Shown here: one piece after another, positions 45,928 through 55,580 of the stretch | Layout of the letters: every line of letters begins with the position of its first letter | Position numbering within the stretch: the first letter of the stretch is position 1 | Origin: an uncultured Eubacteriales bacterium | GTDB lineage: Bacteria; Bacillota; Clostridia; Lachnospirales; Lachnospiraceae | Reading direction: 5' to 3' | DNA: 63,784 nt | Assembly: GCA_949292785.1 (NCBI GenBank) | Contig: CASFBK010000017.1 | Location: 1 to 63,784, forward strand | Translations under genes and position numbers: made by a program | Notes under the pieces: model-generated | Database searches by the model: none | What the model saw: the letters and a program-made list of their open reading frames with translations, nothing else | Told to the model about the DNA's origin: nothing

Positions 45928-46827
45928 ATGAAAAAGAAAGTAAAATCAACCAGCAGCAGAAGTAATCTGGTTGGCTGGCTTTTAAATGGCCCCTATCTTA
46001 TTTATTCCGTTATATTCTTTTTGATTCCGCTGGTATGGGCAGCATGGCTGTCACTGATGGACTGGAATCTGATGTCAAAGAATAAGAAATTTGTAGGTCT
46101 TGCTAATTTTAAAGCATTATTTTCGGATGAAAAGGTAAAAGCAGCATTTATCAATTCTTACCGTTATCTTTTGCCAATCGTAGTACTTTGTTTTCTCTGC
46201 GGTCTGGTAATTGCACTTTTGGTATCAAAGCTGCCGGATAAAATAAAAGGCTTTGTAGCAGTATTGTTTTTTATCCCATATTTAACCTCAGGGGTAGCTA
46301 CCTCGGTAGTAGTAAAATATTTCTTTAATTATAACTCAGTTTTTAACACGTTTTTGAGAGAGCATTTTGATTTGAATATTAATTGGCTTACAGATAAACG
46401 ATATGCATTTGCCATTATGGTAGGCATTGTAGTATGGAAGATGTCTGGATATTATGCATTGTTTATATTATCAGGAATAGAAAGTATAGGAACAGATGTA
46501 AATGAGGCATGTGCATTGGATGGTTCAAAGGGATTTCATAAGCTGATACATGTTACACTGCCAATGATTATGCCGACACTGACGACCGTATTGGTTCTGG
46601 CGACGGGACTTGCCTTTGGTATTTATACAGAGCCATTTCTGTTGACCGGCGGAGGTCCGAATTTAAGCACCACCTCATGGCAGTTAGAAATTTATAACAC
46701 TTCCTTTACCAGGTTCCAGTCCGGTTATGGTGCTGCAATGGCAATCGCAAATGCGGTTCAGATATTTGTTACACTTAGAATTATTAATTTCTTTACGGAC
46801 AAGTTAAATCGGAAGTTTGGATATTAA
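45928..46827 (+). CDS. ABC sugar permease, MalF-type, mannoside locus
   Basis: A 299-residue permease with about six helices. It begins with a basic tail and then the helix GPYLIYSVIFFLIPLVWAAWLSL. The coupling loop reads NEACALDGSKGFHKLIHVTLP, where the usual EAA is replaced by EACA. A TTG at 45922 is in frame, but ACAGGAGGG places the start at the ATG at 45928. It forms the channel with the next permease, which follows after a short gap. Confidence 0.92.
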   Translation: MKKKVKSTSSRSNLVGWLLNGPYLIYSVIFFLIPLVWAAWLSLMDWNLMSKNKKFVGLANFKALFSDEKVKAAFINSYRYLLPIVVLCFLCGLVIALLVSKLPDKIKGFVAVLFFIPYLTSGVATSVVVKYFFNYNSVFNTFLREHFDLNINWLTDKRYAFAIMVGIVVWKMSGYYALFILSGIESIGTDVNEACALDGSKGFHKLIHVTLPMIMPTLTTVLVLATGLAFGIYTEPFLLTGGGPNLSTTSWQLEIYNTSFTRFQSGYGAAMAIANAVQIFVTLRIINFFTDKLNRKFGY

Positions 46828-46843
46828 GAAAGGAGGAAGAGTC

Positions 46844-47671
46844 ATGACAAAAAAGAAAATTAGTTTTAAGAGCGTTTCCATAACCACAATCACAATTATT
46901 TTACTGGTAATTTCTCTTTTCCCGTTTTATTACCTGATTGTCCAGTCCTTTACACCGTGGGATAAGGTAGATAAGGTTCTTGCTCCTACGGAATTCACAT
47001 TGAGAAGTTATGAATATTTGATTGGAAAAGGTGGAACCAGCAACTCTACCATGTGGGTGAAAGCATTGTTCAATTCTTTTATTGTAGCATTTCCAACGGC
47101 GATTATATCCGTAGCAGTGGGATTAGCAATCGGTTATTCCGTAAGCAAGCTGAAATTTAAAGGGGAAAAGACAATTATGAATACCCTGTTGTTTCAGATG
47201 TTTTTCCCGGCAATTATTTTGCTGGTACCCCGCTATATGATAGCAAAACCGTTGGCAAACACATATGCAGGTATGATTATACCGATGTGTATTTCCATTT
47301 GGGCGATTTTTATGTATATTAACTATTTTAAAACAATTCCGAATGAAATGTTTGAAGCAGCAAAGATTGATGGAGCCAGTGACCTTAAGATTTTATGGAA
47401 AATCGCACTTCCGATTACAAAATCGGTGACGACAATCGTGTTTCTTTCCATTTTCATGCAGCGCTGGTGTGAGCTGATGTGGGATATGCTGGTTGCTCCC
47501 GATATCAAGATGCAGACGTTGAATGTATTGATATCTACGCAGTTTAAACCGATGGGTTCCTTCCCGGGACCGATGTATGCGGCATCCGTAATATTGACTC
47601 TGCCAATTATTATATTGTTCCTGTGCTTCTCAAAGTATTTTAAAGAAGGAATTAGTTTTATGCTGAAATAA
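46844..47671 (+). CDS. ABC sugar permease, MalG-type, mannoside locus
   Basis: A 275-residue permease with about six helices and the coupling loop EAAKIDGASDLKILWKIALP. The C-terminus KYFKEGISFMLK is usual for these permeases. AAAGGAGG precedes the ATG at 46844; the longer frame from 46817 overlaps the previous gene and lacks a ribosome site. It completes the mannoside importer. The GH130 gene follows after 20 nt. Confidence 0.92.
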   Translation: MTKKKISFKSVSITTITIILLVISLFPFYYLIVQSFTPWDKVDKVLAPTEFTLRSYEYLIGKGGTSNSTMWVKALFNSFIVAFPTAIISVAVGLAIGYSVSKLKFKGEKTIMNTLLFQMFFPAIILLVPRYMIAKPLANTYAGMIIPMCISIWAIFMYINYFKTIPNEMFEAAKIDGASDLKILWKIALPITKSVTTIVFLSIFMQRWCELMWDMLVAPDIKMQTLNVLISTQFKPMGSFPGPMYAASVILTLPIIILFLCFSKYFKEGISFMLK

Positions 47672-47691
47672 AAGAAAGGGAGTTTGCAGCT

Positions 47692-48768
47692 ATGAAGGTA
47701 GAAAGATGTTTAGAGAATCCGTTGCTGGTACCGGCGGATGTAAAGCCAAGCAGGCCTGATTTTAAAGTGGATGGCATTTTTAACTGTGGTGTGGCAAAAT
47801 ACAAGGGAGAAATTATTCTGCTCTGTCGTGTAGCCGAATCTGTCATCTGCGAAAATGAAGATGAAGTAAAAATTCCTGTGGTGATAAAAAAAGACGGGAA
47901 AGATGTACTGGATATTATTACTTATCATAAAAAAGAATGTCCGGAATTGGATTTCTCAGATTCCAGACACGTGGACAGGAAGAGCGGAAAAAAGAGCAAG
48001 GTTGTAAACCTGACTTCCCTATCCCATTTGCGCGTGGCAAGAAGTACAGATGGTGTTCATTTTACAGTAGAGGAATCTCCGTCCATTCTTCCCATTTCGG
48101 AAGAGGAAAGCTGGGGAATGGAAGACCCGAGAATTACACAAATAGGAGACGTATACTATATCAATTATACCTCTGTAACAGAAAATGGTGCCGGAACCTC
48201 TCTTATTAGTACAAAAGATTTTCAGACCTATGAGAGACATGGAATTATTTTTGCACCGGAAAACAAGGATGTTACAATTTTCCCGGAAAAAATAGACGGA
48301 CAATATGTTGCATTTAACCGTCCGGTACCGGGAGGAATCGGAAATCCTGAAATGTGGATTGCCAAGTCACCGGACTTAATTCACTGGGGAGAACAGAAGC
48401 ATTTCTGTGGTTTATCCAATGAAGATGAGAATGGTTGGGATAACGGACGGATTGGCGGTGGAGCCGTTCCGTTCAAGACAGAAAAGGGATGGGTGAAGAT
48501 TTACCATGCCGCAGACAAAAATGACAGATATTGTCTGGGTGCATTCCTGTTAGATGCGGATGACCCATCTAAGGTCTTAGCGAAAACGGCAGAGCCGATT
48601 CTTCAACCGGAGACGGATTATGAGAAAAAAGGATTTTTTGGCAATGTAGTATTTACATGTGGCTGCTTATTAAAAGAAGATACGGTAATCATCTATTATG
48701 GAGCAGCAGACGATAAAATCTGCAGAGTGGATATTCGTCTGGAAGATATTTTTAATGCAATGAAATAA
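47692..48768 (+). CDS. GH130 beta-mannoside phosphorylase
   Basis: A 358-residue cytosolic enzyme of the GH130 five-bladed propeller family, which phosphorolyses beta-mannosides to mannose 1-phosphate. The key block SWGMEDPRITQIGDVYYINYTS holds E144 and catalytic D145. Other family features are NCGVAKYKGEIILLCRV, FNRPVPGGIGNPEMW and GGGAVPFKTEKGWVKIYH. It starts 20 nt after the importer genes, with AAAGGGAG upstream. The subfamily (beta-1,4-mannooligosaccharide versus beta-1,2-mannobiose) cannot be fixed by eye; the GMEDPRI type occurs in proteins acting on either linkage. Mannose 1-phosphate would need a phosphomannomutase that is not in this window. Confidence 0.9.
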   Translation: MKVERCLENPLLVPADVKPSRPDFKVDGIFNCGVAKYKGEIILLCRVAESVICENEDEVKIPVVIKKDGKDVLDIITYHKKECPELDFSDSRHVDRKSGKKSKVVNLTSLSHLRVARSTDGVHFTVEESPSILPISEEESWGMEDPRITQIGDVYYINYTSVTENGAGTSLISTKDFQTYERHGIIFAPENKDVTIFPEKIDGQYVAFNRPVPGGIGNPEMWIAKSPDLIHWGEQKHFCGLSNEDENGWDNGRIGGGAVPFKTEKGWVKIYHAADKNDRYCLGAFLLDADDPSKVLAKTAEPILQPETDYEKKGFFGNVVFTCGCLLKEDTVIIYYGAADDKICRVDIRLEDIFNAMK

Positions 48769-48778
48769 GAATGAATAG

Positions 48779-48812
48779 AAAGCTCCGTTTTAGACATAAA
48801 GCGGGGCTTTTT
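48779..48812 (+). terminator. Internal terminator-like hairpin after the GH130 gene
   Basis: AAAGCTCCGT (48779-48788) pairs with GCGGGGCTTT (48801-48810) through eight standard and two G-T pairs, followed by TT. It would partly end transcripts after GH130 and lower expression of the following GH13, fusion and GH2 genes. Confidence 0.7.
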
Positions 48813-48827
48813 CGAAAGGAGAAGAAA

Positions 48828-50438
48828 ATGCAGCAGTGGTGGAAGAAGACGGTATTTTATCAGATTTATATGCCCAGCTTCTGCGACGGGAATCATGATG
48901 GAATTGGTGATTTTGCAGGAATTACTTCAAAGCTTCCGTATTTGAAGCGTCTTGGCGTTGGTGGTATCTGGCTGACGCCTTTTTATGCATCACCCAAGGT
49001 AGACCAGGGATATGATATATCGGATTATTACAGCATAGATGCGGATTACGGAACCATGGAGGAGTTTGAAGCCTTTATTGAAAAGGCGCATAGTCTGGGA
49101 ATAAAGGTAATTGCGGATATGGTAATTAATCATACCTCAACAGAGCATCCCTGGTTTCAGGAATCCAGAAGTGGGGTATCAAATCCGAAGAGAGACTGGT
49201 ATATATGGAAGAACCCGAAAGAGGGAAAAGAACCAAATAACTGGGAGTCCTTTTTTGGAGAAAAAGCATGGGAATATGACGAGCGGACAGAGATGTATTA
49301 TTACCATTCCTTTGCAAAGGAACAGGTAGATTTGAACTGGGCCAATCCGCAGGTGAAACAGGCAGTTTTTGAAATGCTGGATTTCTGGGTGAAAAAGGGG
49401 ATTGACGGATTCCGGCTGGATGTGATTAATAATCTGAGTTTAACAGATTGTATGAAAGATAACCCATATGATGGGGAGGGAAAACAGATTCATAAGTATG
49501 ATGTGAATCAGGAGGGGATTCACGATTTTATGAAAGAATTGAAACAATATCTGGGAAAAGAAAGAGAACTGTTTCTGGTGGGTGAAATCAGCAGTGATGT
49601 TTTAGAGGTCATACATTCCTATACCGGGGACGGCCAGTTGGATACTACATTTAATTTTAATCTGGGAAGCATGGAACAATTTGAATTTCCGGCATTTTAT
49701 GAACAGATTAGAAAAATGACACAAATGTATACAGGAGATAATTATCCTACTATATTTTTTGGAAGTCATGATATGGCAAGGTTTCCGTCCAGATTTCGGT
49801 TTAATGAGAATCAGACAAAGAATCTGTTTACATTAATGATGGGCTATCGGGGAATTCCGTTTATCTATTTTGGGGATGAAATTGGAATGAAGAACTATGA
49901 ATGCCGGAGCATAGAGGATGCAAGAGATATCCAGGGGGTAATTGCCTATCGTCAGGCATTAGAGGCAGGAGCAACGGAAGCAGAAGCGGTTCAAAGACTG
50001 AACGAGGCTTCCAGAGACCATTCCAGAAATACCATGTATTGGGAAGATTCTGTATATGGTGGATTTTCCGATGTTTTGCCCTGGATTCACTACCGGCAGC
50101 AGCCGGGAAAGAGTGCGGCAGAGCAGATGCAGGATGAAAAATCCTTATTTTCCTATGTGTCTCAATTAAATAAAAACCGTGCTCAAATAGAAGCGCTTAT
50201 GAGTGGAAGCTGTACCGTGGAGGCTCCGGAAGAAGGAGTGATTATTTGTACAAGAAAAAAAGAAAATTCACAAATATGTGCTATTATTAATTTCTCAGGC
50301 AAAGATTATGAGCTGGAGCCGGAAGAAGATATCGGGAATTATCAGATTCTCATAGAGACAAACGAAGCTGCAGCATATAAAAAGCCGGGAAAATTAGTGA
50401 TAAAAGCAGAAAACAGTGTAATGTGGAGGTGCATGTAA
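48828..50438 (+). CDS. GH13 alpha-glucosidase/oligo-1,6-glucosidase-like
   Basis: A 536-residue cytosolic GH13 enzyme. It opens WWKKTVFYQIYMPSFCDGN and has the domain pattern of oligo-1,6-glucosidases and alpha-glucosidases (GH13_31-like). Catalytic residues are D198 (in DGFRLDVINN), E253 (in VGEISSD) and D315 (in GSHDMAR). The Val after the nucleophile, in DVINN, is typical of alpha-1,6-active members. GAAAGGAG precedes the ATG at 48828. It lies inside a beta-mannoside operon, which is unexpected. It could remove alpha-glucose from mixed oligosaccharides or act on another substrate of the same importer. Confidence 0.9.
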   Translation: MQQWWKKTVFYQIYMPSFCDGNHDGIGDFAGITSKLPYLKRLGVGGIWLTPFYASPKVDQGYDISDYYSIDADYGTMEEFEAFIEKAHSLGIKVIADMVINHTSTEHPWFQESRSGVSNPKRDWYIWKNPKEGKEPNNWESFFGEKAWEYDERTEMYYYHSFAKEQVDLNWANPQVKQAVFEMLDFWVKKGIDGFRLDVINNLSLTDCMKDNPYDGEGKQIHKYDVNQEGIHDFMKELKQYLGKERELFLVGEISSDVLEVIHSYTGDGQLDTTFNFNLGSMEQFEFPAFYEQIRKMTQMYTGDNYPTIFFGSHDMARFPSRFRFNENQTKNLFTLMMGYRGIPFIYFGDEIGMKNYECRSIEDARDIQGVIAYRQALEAGATEAEAVQRLNEASRDHSRNTMYWEDSVYGGFSDVLPWIHYRQQPGKSAAEQMQDEKSLFSYVSQLNKNRAQIEALMSGSCTVEAPEEGVIICTRKKENSQICAIINFSGKDYELEPEEDIGNYQILIETNEAAAYKKPGKLVIKAENSVMWRCM

Positions 50439-50439
50439 A

Positions 50440-52287
50440 ATGTTCAAATTAAAACCAAGCTGTAAGGATTATATTTGGGGCGGTCATCGTCTGGTAGAGG
50501 AATTTGGAAAAGAATATGATGGAAATGTTCTGGCGGAAACATGGGAGCTGTCCTGTCATCCGGACGGACCTTCCGTCATTGCAAACGGAGTGTGGGAAGG
50601 AAAGACCTTGCAGCAATATATAGAGGAAGCGGGGGAAGAGGTTCTTGGAACAAACTGTCAGCGTTTTCGGGAGTTTCCTGTTTTGATTAAGTTTATAGAC
50701 GCAAAGGACAATCTATCCATTCAGGTGCACCCGGACAATCGCTATGCGTTGCAGCATGAACAACAGTACGGAAAAACAGAGATGTGGTATGTAGTGGATG
50801 CCAAAGAGGGTGCCTTTTTATATTACGGCTTCAAGCATGAAATCAGCGAAAAAGAATTCCGGGAAAGAATCGAGAATCATACCTTGTTAGAGGTATTAAA
50901 CGCAGTTCCGGTAAAAAAGGGCGATGTACTGTTTATTGAGGCAGGAACTATTCATGCAATCGGAAAGGATATTTTAATTGCAGAAATTCAACAGAACTCG
51001 AATGTTACATATCGTGTATATGATTATGGACGTATTGGAAAAGATGGAAAACCAAGAGAGCTTCATATAGACCAGGCAATCGCGGTTACAAATCGTACAC
51101 TGCCAAAGGCAAATGCAAAAGCCTATCCGCATATCGCAAGCAGTGATTACTTTGTTGTAGATAAATTAACTCTGGATGGAACAAGGACAAAGACGTTGTC
51201 GGGAACTGTTTCAGAAGCGTCCTTTGTAAGTATTCTGTTTCTGGATGGAGCAGGAACCATAGAAAATAGCGGTGAAAAAATGAATTACAAAAAGGGGGAC
51301 AGCTTCTTTTTGCCGGCAGGAAGTGAAGATTATCGGATATCCGGACAGTGCGATGCATTGATAACCACAGTTGGAGAGAAGAAAGACCTGATAAGGATTG
51401 GAATTGATATAGGAGGAACCAGTACAAAAATAGGATTGGCAGATGCGGAAAATAACCTTTTGGCAACAGGAAAGGTAGAGACTGATTATACAAAGAGTCC
51501 AAAAGAATTGATTGGTGAAATTGCAGCAGGCGTTTTGAAGCTTTTGGATGAAAACGATATTGTCATGGATCAGTGCAGCGGAGTGGGAATCGGAGTACCC
51601 GGAACTGTAAACCGCAAAAACGGAGAAGTGCTGTATTCGAATAATCTAAAATGGGAGAATATTAATCTGGCAGAAGAAATGGGCAGATACCTGCCCCTTC
51701 CGATAAGGATTGCCAATGATGCAGATTGTGCAACACTGGGGGAAGCAGCGGCAGGAGCCGGAAAAGGGTATGATAATATGGTAATGCTTACACTTGGAAC
51801 AGGAGTAGGCGGTGGTGTTATAATTAATGGAAAGCTATTCACCGGAAGTCTTCAGGGTGGTTCTGAGCTGGGACATATTGTAATAAAGGATAAGGGAAGA
51901 GCATGTACCTGTGGCAGAAAAGGCTGCTTGGAGGCATATGCTTCTGCAACGGCAATGAGACAATCGGCGGCTGAGGTATATGGAAATCCCATGGAACCTC
52001 TTGATATATTTCAAGCAGCAAAGGACAATGACAAAGAAGCACAGAAAATCGTGGAACAGTATATCGAAGATCTGGGTACCGGAATCATCAATATAGTAAA
52101 TATATTCCGACCGGAAATCTTGCTGTTAGGCGGTGGAATTGCTGCTCAGGGAGAAGTGCTTTTAAAACCAATCCGCGAGAGAATGAAAAAAGAGTGCTTT
52201 GGAGGAAATCATGGTGAAATTCCGGAAATTAGAATTGCTTCTCTGGGAAATGAAGCCGGAATGATAGGGGCAGCAAGTTTAGTATAG
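50440..52287 (+). CDS. Fusion of type I mannose-6-phosphate isomerase and ROK sugar kinase
   Basis: A 615-residue two-domain protein. Residues 1-315 are a type I mannose-6-phosphate isomerase with zinc ligands Q95, H97, E114 and H172 (IQVHPDN, KTEMW, GTIHAIG). Residues 317-615 are a ROK kinase with DIGGTSTKIG from D323 and the zinc-binding CTCGRKGC (C489, C491, C496), plus GIGVPGTVN. Free mannose from the GH2 beta-mannosidase would be phosphorylated by the kinase and isomerised to fructose 6-phosphate on one chain. Each half alone is a full-length enzyme. GGAGGTG lies before the ATG, two bases after the previous stop. The kinase's preference for mannose is inferred. Confidence 0.92.
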   Translation: MFKLKPSCKDYIWGGHRLVEEFGKEYDGNVLAETWELSCHPDGPSVIANGVWEGKTLQQYIEEAGEEVLGTNCQRFREFPVLIKFIDAKDNLSIQVHPDNRYALQHEQQYGKTEMWYVVDAKEGAFLYYGFKHEISEKEFRERIENHTLLEVLNAVPVKKGDVLFIEAGTIHAIGKDILIAEIQQNSNVTYRVYDYGRIGKDGKPRELHIDQAIAVTNRTLPKANAKAYPHIASSDYFVVDKLTLDGTRTKTLSGTVSEASFVSILFLDGAGTIENSGEKMNYKKGDSFFLPAGSEDYRISGQCDALITTVGEKKDLIRIGIDIGGTSTKIGLADAENNLLATGKVETDYTKSPKELIGEIAAGVLKLLDENDIVMDQCSGVGIGVPGTVNRKNGEVLYSNNLKWENINLAEEMGRYLPLPIRIANDADCATLGEAAAGAGKGYDNMVMLTLGTGVGGGVIINGKLFTGSLQGGSELGHIVIKDKGRACTCGRKGCLEAYASATAMRQSAAEVYGNPMEPLDIFQAAKDNDKEAQKIVEQYIEDLGTGIINIVNIFRPEILLLGGGIAAQGEVLLKPIRERMKKECFGGNHGEIPEIRIASLGNEAGMIGAASLV

Positions 52288-52304
52288 TAGCGAGGAGATA
52301 GCGT

Positions 52305-54728
52305 ATGTTGGTAAGAGAAATAACCGCAGGGTGGAAAATGCATACGATGGGGCAGGAAAATTGGCAGGAAGCGGTTGTTCCGGGAACCGTCTACACCGAT
52401 TTAAACCGCAATGGAACGATAGCAGACCCGTATTGGAAAGATAATGCGCAGGAATTGCTTTCCCTGATGGAATTGGATTATGAATATGAAACCGAATTTG
52501 AGTATAACAGTGAGTTGCTGAAATATGACCGAATTTTTCTTCGATTTGAGGGAATTGATACGTTAGCGGATATTTATCTAAATGACTGTCTGATTGGCAG
52601 CGCCTTTAATATGCACCGGACTTGGGAATATTCGGTTAAGGATGTCATACGTCCCGGGAAAAATAAGCTGACGGTCAGGCTGCATTCTCCATTGAAATAT
52701 ATTCGCAGGAGATTTGAAGAATCTCCGGTAAAAGGTGCGCAGGATGCCATGGATGGATTTGTTCATATTAGAAAGGCTCATTACATGTTTGGGTGGGACT
52801 GGGGAGCGCATCTCCCGGACCAGGGGATTTTCAGAAAGGTATTTTTGACGGCAGATAACGGATACCGACTCAGAGAAGTAAGAATTCATCAGAACCACAA
52901 GCAGGGAAACGTAGACCTGAATCTGGAGGTTCTGGCAGAAGGAACTGGGGCGGAATATCGGGTTCTGCTCACAGACCCGCAGGGAGAAAGAAAATGGTAT
53001 GAGGGAAGCCCTAAGAACATTTCGATAGAGCATCCACAGCTTTGGTGGCCCAATGGTTTGGGAGAACAGCCATTATATACCGTCAGAATAGAGCTGTTAC
53101 AAAAAGGTGATGTACAGGACTGCTGGGAAAGAAGAATCGGACTTCGTACCCTTACCATAGTAAGGAATAAGGATGCATGGGGAGAAAGCTTCGCCCACTG
53201 CATCAACGGAAAAGAAGTATTTGCTATGGGAGCAGACTATATTCCGGAGGAGCATTTGCTTGGCCGGACAAGCCCCCAGCGTACCAGAAGATTACTGGAA
53301 GACTGCAAAGCCGCAAATTTCAATGTGATACGAGTATGGGGTGGTGGTTATTACCCTGAGGATTGGTTTTTTGACCTTTGTGATGAACTGGGATTGATGG
53401 TATGGCAGGACTTTATGTTTGCCTGTGGTATTTATGAGCTTACGCCGGAATTTGAAGCCAATATTGTTCAGGAATTTATTGATAATATTATTAGAATCAG
53501 GCATCATGCATGTCTGGCGTTGTGGTGTGGAAATAATGAAATGGAGATGTTTATTGCCCAGGGAGAGTGGGTATCAAAGCCTTCTGAAGTCAGAGATTAT
53601 CTCATTATGTATGAAAGGCTTATTCCCCAAGTGCTCAAGGAATACGATCAGGAGCATTTCTATTGGCCTGCAAGTCCTTCTGCCGGTGGTTCCTTTGATG
53701 AGCCAAACGCCCCGGAACGGGGGGATGTGCATTTCTGGGAGGTATGGCACGGAAACAAGCCTTTTGTGGAATATCGCAAATATTATTTCCGCTATGTTTC
53801 GGAGTTTGGATTTCAGTCTTTTCCATGCTTTAGTACCATTAAAACCTTTACCGATGATGAGGAAGATTGGAACATTTTTTCCTATGTAATGGAACGACAT
53901 CAGAGGAACGGAAGCGGCAACGGAAAAATTATGAATTATATGCAGCAGACCTATAAATATCCATCTTCTTTTGAGCTTGTGCTCTATGCGTCCCAGATGC
54001 TTCAGGCAGATGCCATTCGCTATGGGGTAGAACATTTTCGCAGAAACAGAGGAAGATGTATGGGAGCTATATACTGGCAGTTAAATGACTGCTGGCCGGT
54101 GGTGTCCTGGTCTTCTATTGACTATACAAATAGATGGAAGGCACTGCACTATTTTGCAAAGCGCTTTTTTGCCCCTGTGATGATTTCCTGTGAAGAGGAA
54201 GGATGGCTTACGCAGGAAATCAATATGAACTGGGAGCATTTCAAGGTAGAAAAATCCATTCACTTAAATGTGACGAACGAGACACTTCAGAAAGAAAAAC
54301 TTACCGTTCGTTGGGCAGTCAGGGACAGTAATGGCAGTGTCAAAAGGCAGGAAGAGCAGGCTGTTGTTGTGGAGCCTTTGTCCTGTGTATGGATAGAAAA
54401 GCAGGAGCTGCCACAATTAGATATCTGGAATGAGTATGTGAGCTATGAGGTGTGCCGGGGAGAAGAGGAGGTTTCCTCCGGAACAGTTATTTTCTCTCTT
54501 CCCAAATATTTTAAATACAAGAATCCACAGCTGCGCTATGAAGTGTCGGGAGATGAAATCATAGTAAAAGCATCTGCCTATGCCAGAGGGGTAGAGGTAC
54601 AGAATGAGGATGAAACACTTGTGTTGTCCGACAACTACTTTGATATGAATGTAGGAGAGAAGCGGTTGAAGGTGGTCAGAGGAAGTACAAAGGGATTGCA
54701 CCTTCGCAGTGTCTATGATATTCGATAG
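52305..54728 (+). CDS. GH2 beta-mannosidase
   Basis: An 807-residue cytosolic GH2 enzyme that releases mannose from beta-mannosides. Domains are a sugar-binding-like N-domain (1-180), an Ig-like domain (185-280) and the barrel (about 285-620), then C-terminal sandwich domains. The acid/base is E412 in WCGNNEMEMF and the nucleophile E500 in YVSEFGFQS. The FGWDWGAHLPDQGIF and AIYWQLNDCWPVVSW segments are typical of beta-mannosidases rather than beta-galactosidases. It is last in the mannoside operon and ends 15 nt before the convergent AraC gene. Its product mannose would feed the isomerase-kinase fusion encoded just upstream. Confidence 0.93.
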   Translation: MLVREITAGWKMHTMGQENWQEAVVPGTVYTDLNRNGTIADPYWKDNAQELLSLMELDYEYETEFEYNSELLKYDRIFLRFEGIDTLADIYLNDCLIGSAFNMHRTWEYSVKDVIRPGKNKLTVRLHSPLKYIRRRFEESPVKGAQDAMDGFVHIRKAHYMFGWDWGAHLPDQGIFRKVFLTADNGYRLREVRIHQNHKQGNVDLNLEVLAEGTGAEYRVLLTDPQGERKWYEGSPKNISIEHPQLWWPNGLGEQPLYTVRIELLQKGDVQDCWERRIGLRTLTIVRNKDAWGESFAHCINGKEVFAMGADYIPEEHLLGRTSPQRTRRLLEDCKAANFNVIRVWGGGYYPEDWFFDLCDELGLMVWQDFMFACGIYELTPEFEANIVQEFIDNIIRIRHHACLALWCGNNEMEMFIAQGEWVSKPSEVRDYLIMYERLIPQVLKEYDQEHFYWPASPSAGGSFDEPNAPERGDVHFWEVWHGNKPFVEYRKYYFRYVSEFGFQSFPCFSTIKTFTDDEEDWNIFSYVMERHQRNGSGNGKIMNYMQQTYKYPSSFELVLYASQMLQADAIRYGVEHFRRNRGRCMGAIYWQLNDCWPVVSWSSIDYTNRWKALHYFAKRFFAPVMISCEEEGWLTQEINMNWEHFKVEKSIHLNVTNETLQKEKLTVRWAVRDSNGSVKRQEEQAVVVEPLSCVWIEKQELPQLDIWNEYVSYEVCRGEEEVSSGTVIFSLPKYFKYKNPQLRYEVSGDEIIVKASAYARGVEVQNEDETLVLSDNYFDMNVGEKRLKVVRGSTKGLHLRSVYDIR

Positions 54729-54743
54729 AAATACGGCTTTCCA

Positions 54744-55580
54744 CTATTCCTTCGGGAGAGAGCGGTGTTTCTTGCGATACGTTCTTGCCGACATGCCACA
54801 CTGCTTCAAAAAACACTGAGAAAAGTAGCTTTGGGAGGAAAATCCCGTAAGCCGCGCAATTTCTCCGATACTGTGGTCTGTTCCCGACAACAGTTCGCAC
54901 GCCGCCTGAATCCTTTTTTGCTGCAGATAGCTGATAGGAGAAGTGCCAAAGGCATTGGTAAAGGAATGCACAAAGTAGAACTTGTTCAGATGAGCAAGTT
55001 CTGCAAGCATGTCCAAGGTAAGATTCTCTGCATAATGGGCATCTATGTAATGTTTGATTTTACTGCATTCCCGGTTCAGGCTTTGGGTAGGGACAATATC
55101 ATAAGAAAAGTTATTGTAACGGCTTAACTGTACGATAAGAACCTCTAAAAGCTTTTGGCATACGGCTTCATAGTCTGCCTGTTTTTCCGTAATCTCTTCT
55201 AAGAGAGAAGAAAAATAAAACATTAGATTCTGTTTGTTATTTTTACAGTGAAAAACAGTGTATTCCCTGTGCTGTGGGAAAGAGAAAACAATTCCTTCCA
55301 CGCCTAAAATCACGTATTCTAACGGTTCTGTACTTAAAGAAACCTCTGTATGAAGCACATTGGGATTCACCATAACCAAGTCATCTTTTCCAATCGGAAT
55401 CACTTCATCTTCAATAAGAAACTTTCCTTTTCCATTTTTTACGTAGAAAAATTCAGAAAAGTGATGACTATGTTTTAAACTGGACCAGTCATCCTCGTAT
55501 TTGGAAAAAGTTACATACAAAAGACGGGCAGAATGGCTGTCCGTAGAAGCAGTATGAAACTGGTATCTTGCGTTTCCCAT
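54744..55580 (-). CDS. AraC-family regulator with cupin sensor domain
   Basis: A 278-residue regulator. Residues 1-105 form a cupin-like sugar-sensing domain with HSHHFSEFFYVKNGKGKF and DLVMVNPNVLHTEV. The C-terminal AraC double helix-turn-helix (about 172-270) contains LNKFYFVHSFTNAFGTSPISYLQQ and SSQSYFSQCFLKQCG. It is divergent from the GH112 gene 223 bp away and convergent with GH2, so it probably regulates the GH112 gene. AAAGGGG precedes the start on the minus strand. The inducer is not known. Confidence 0.93.
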   Translation of the reverse strand: MGNARYQFHTASTDSHSARLLYVTFSKYEDDWSSLKHSHHFSEFFYVKNGKGKFLIEDEVIPIGKDDLVMVNPNVLHTEVSLSTEPLEYVILGVEGIVFSFPQHREYTVFHCKNNKQNLMFYFSSLLEEITEKQADYEAVCQKLLEVLIVQLSRYNNFSYDIVPTQSLNRECSKIKHYIDAHYAENLTLDMLAELAHLNKFYFVHSFTNAFGTSPISYLQQKRIQAACELLSGTDHSIGEIARLTGFSSQSYFSQCFLKQCGMSARTYRKKHRSLPKE

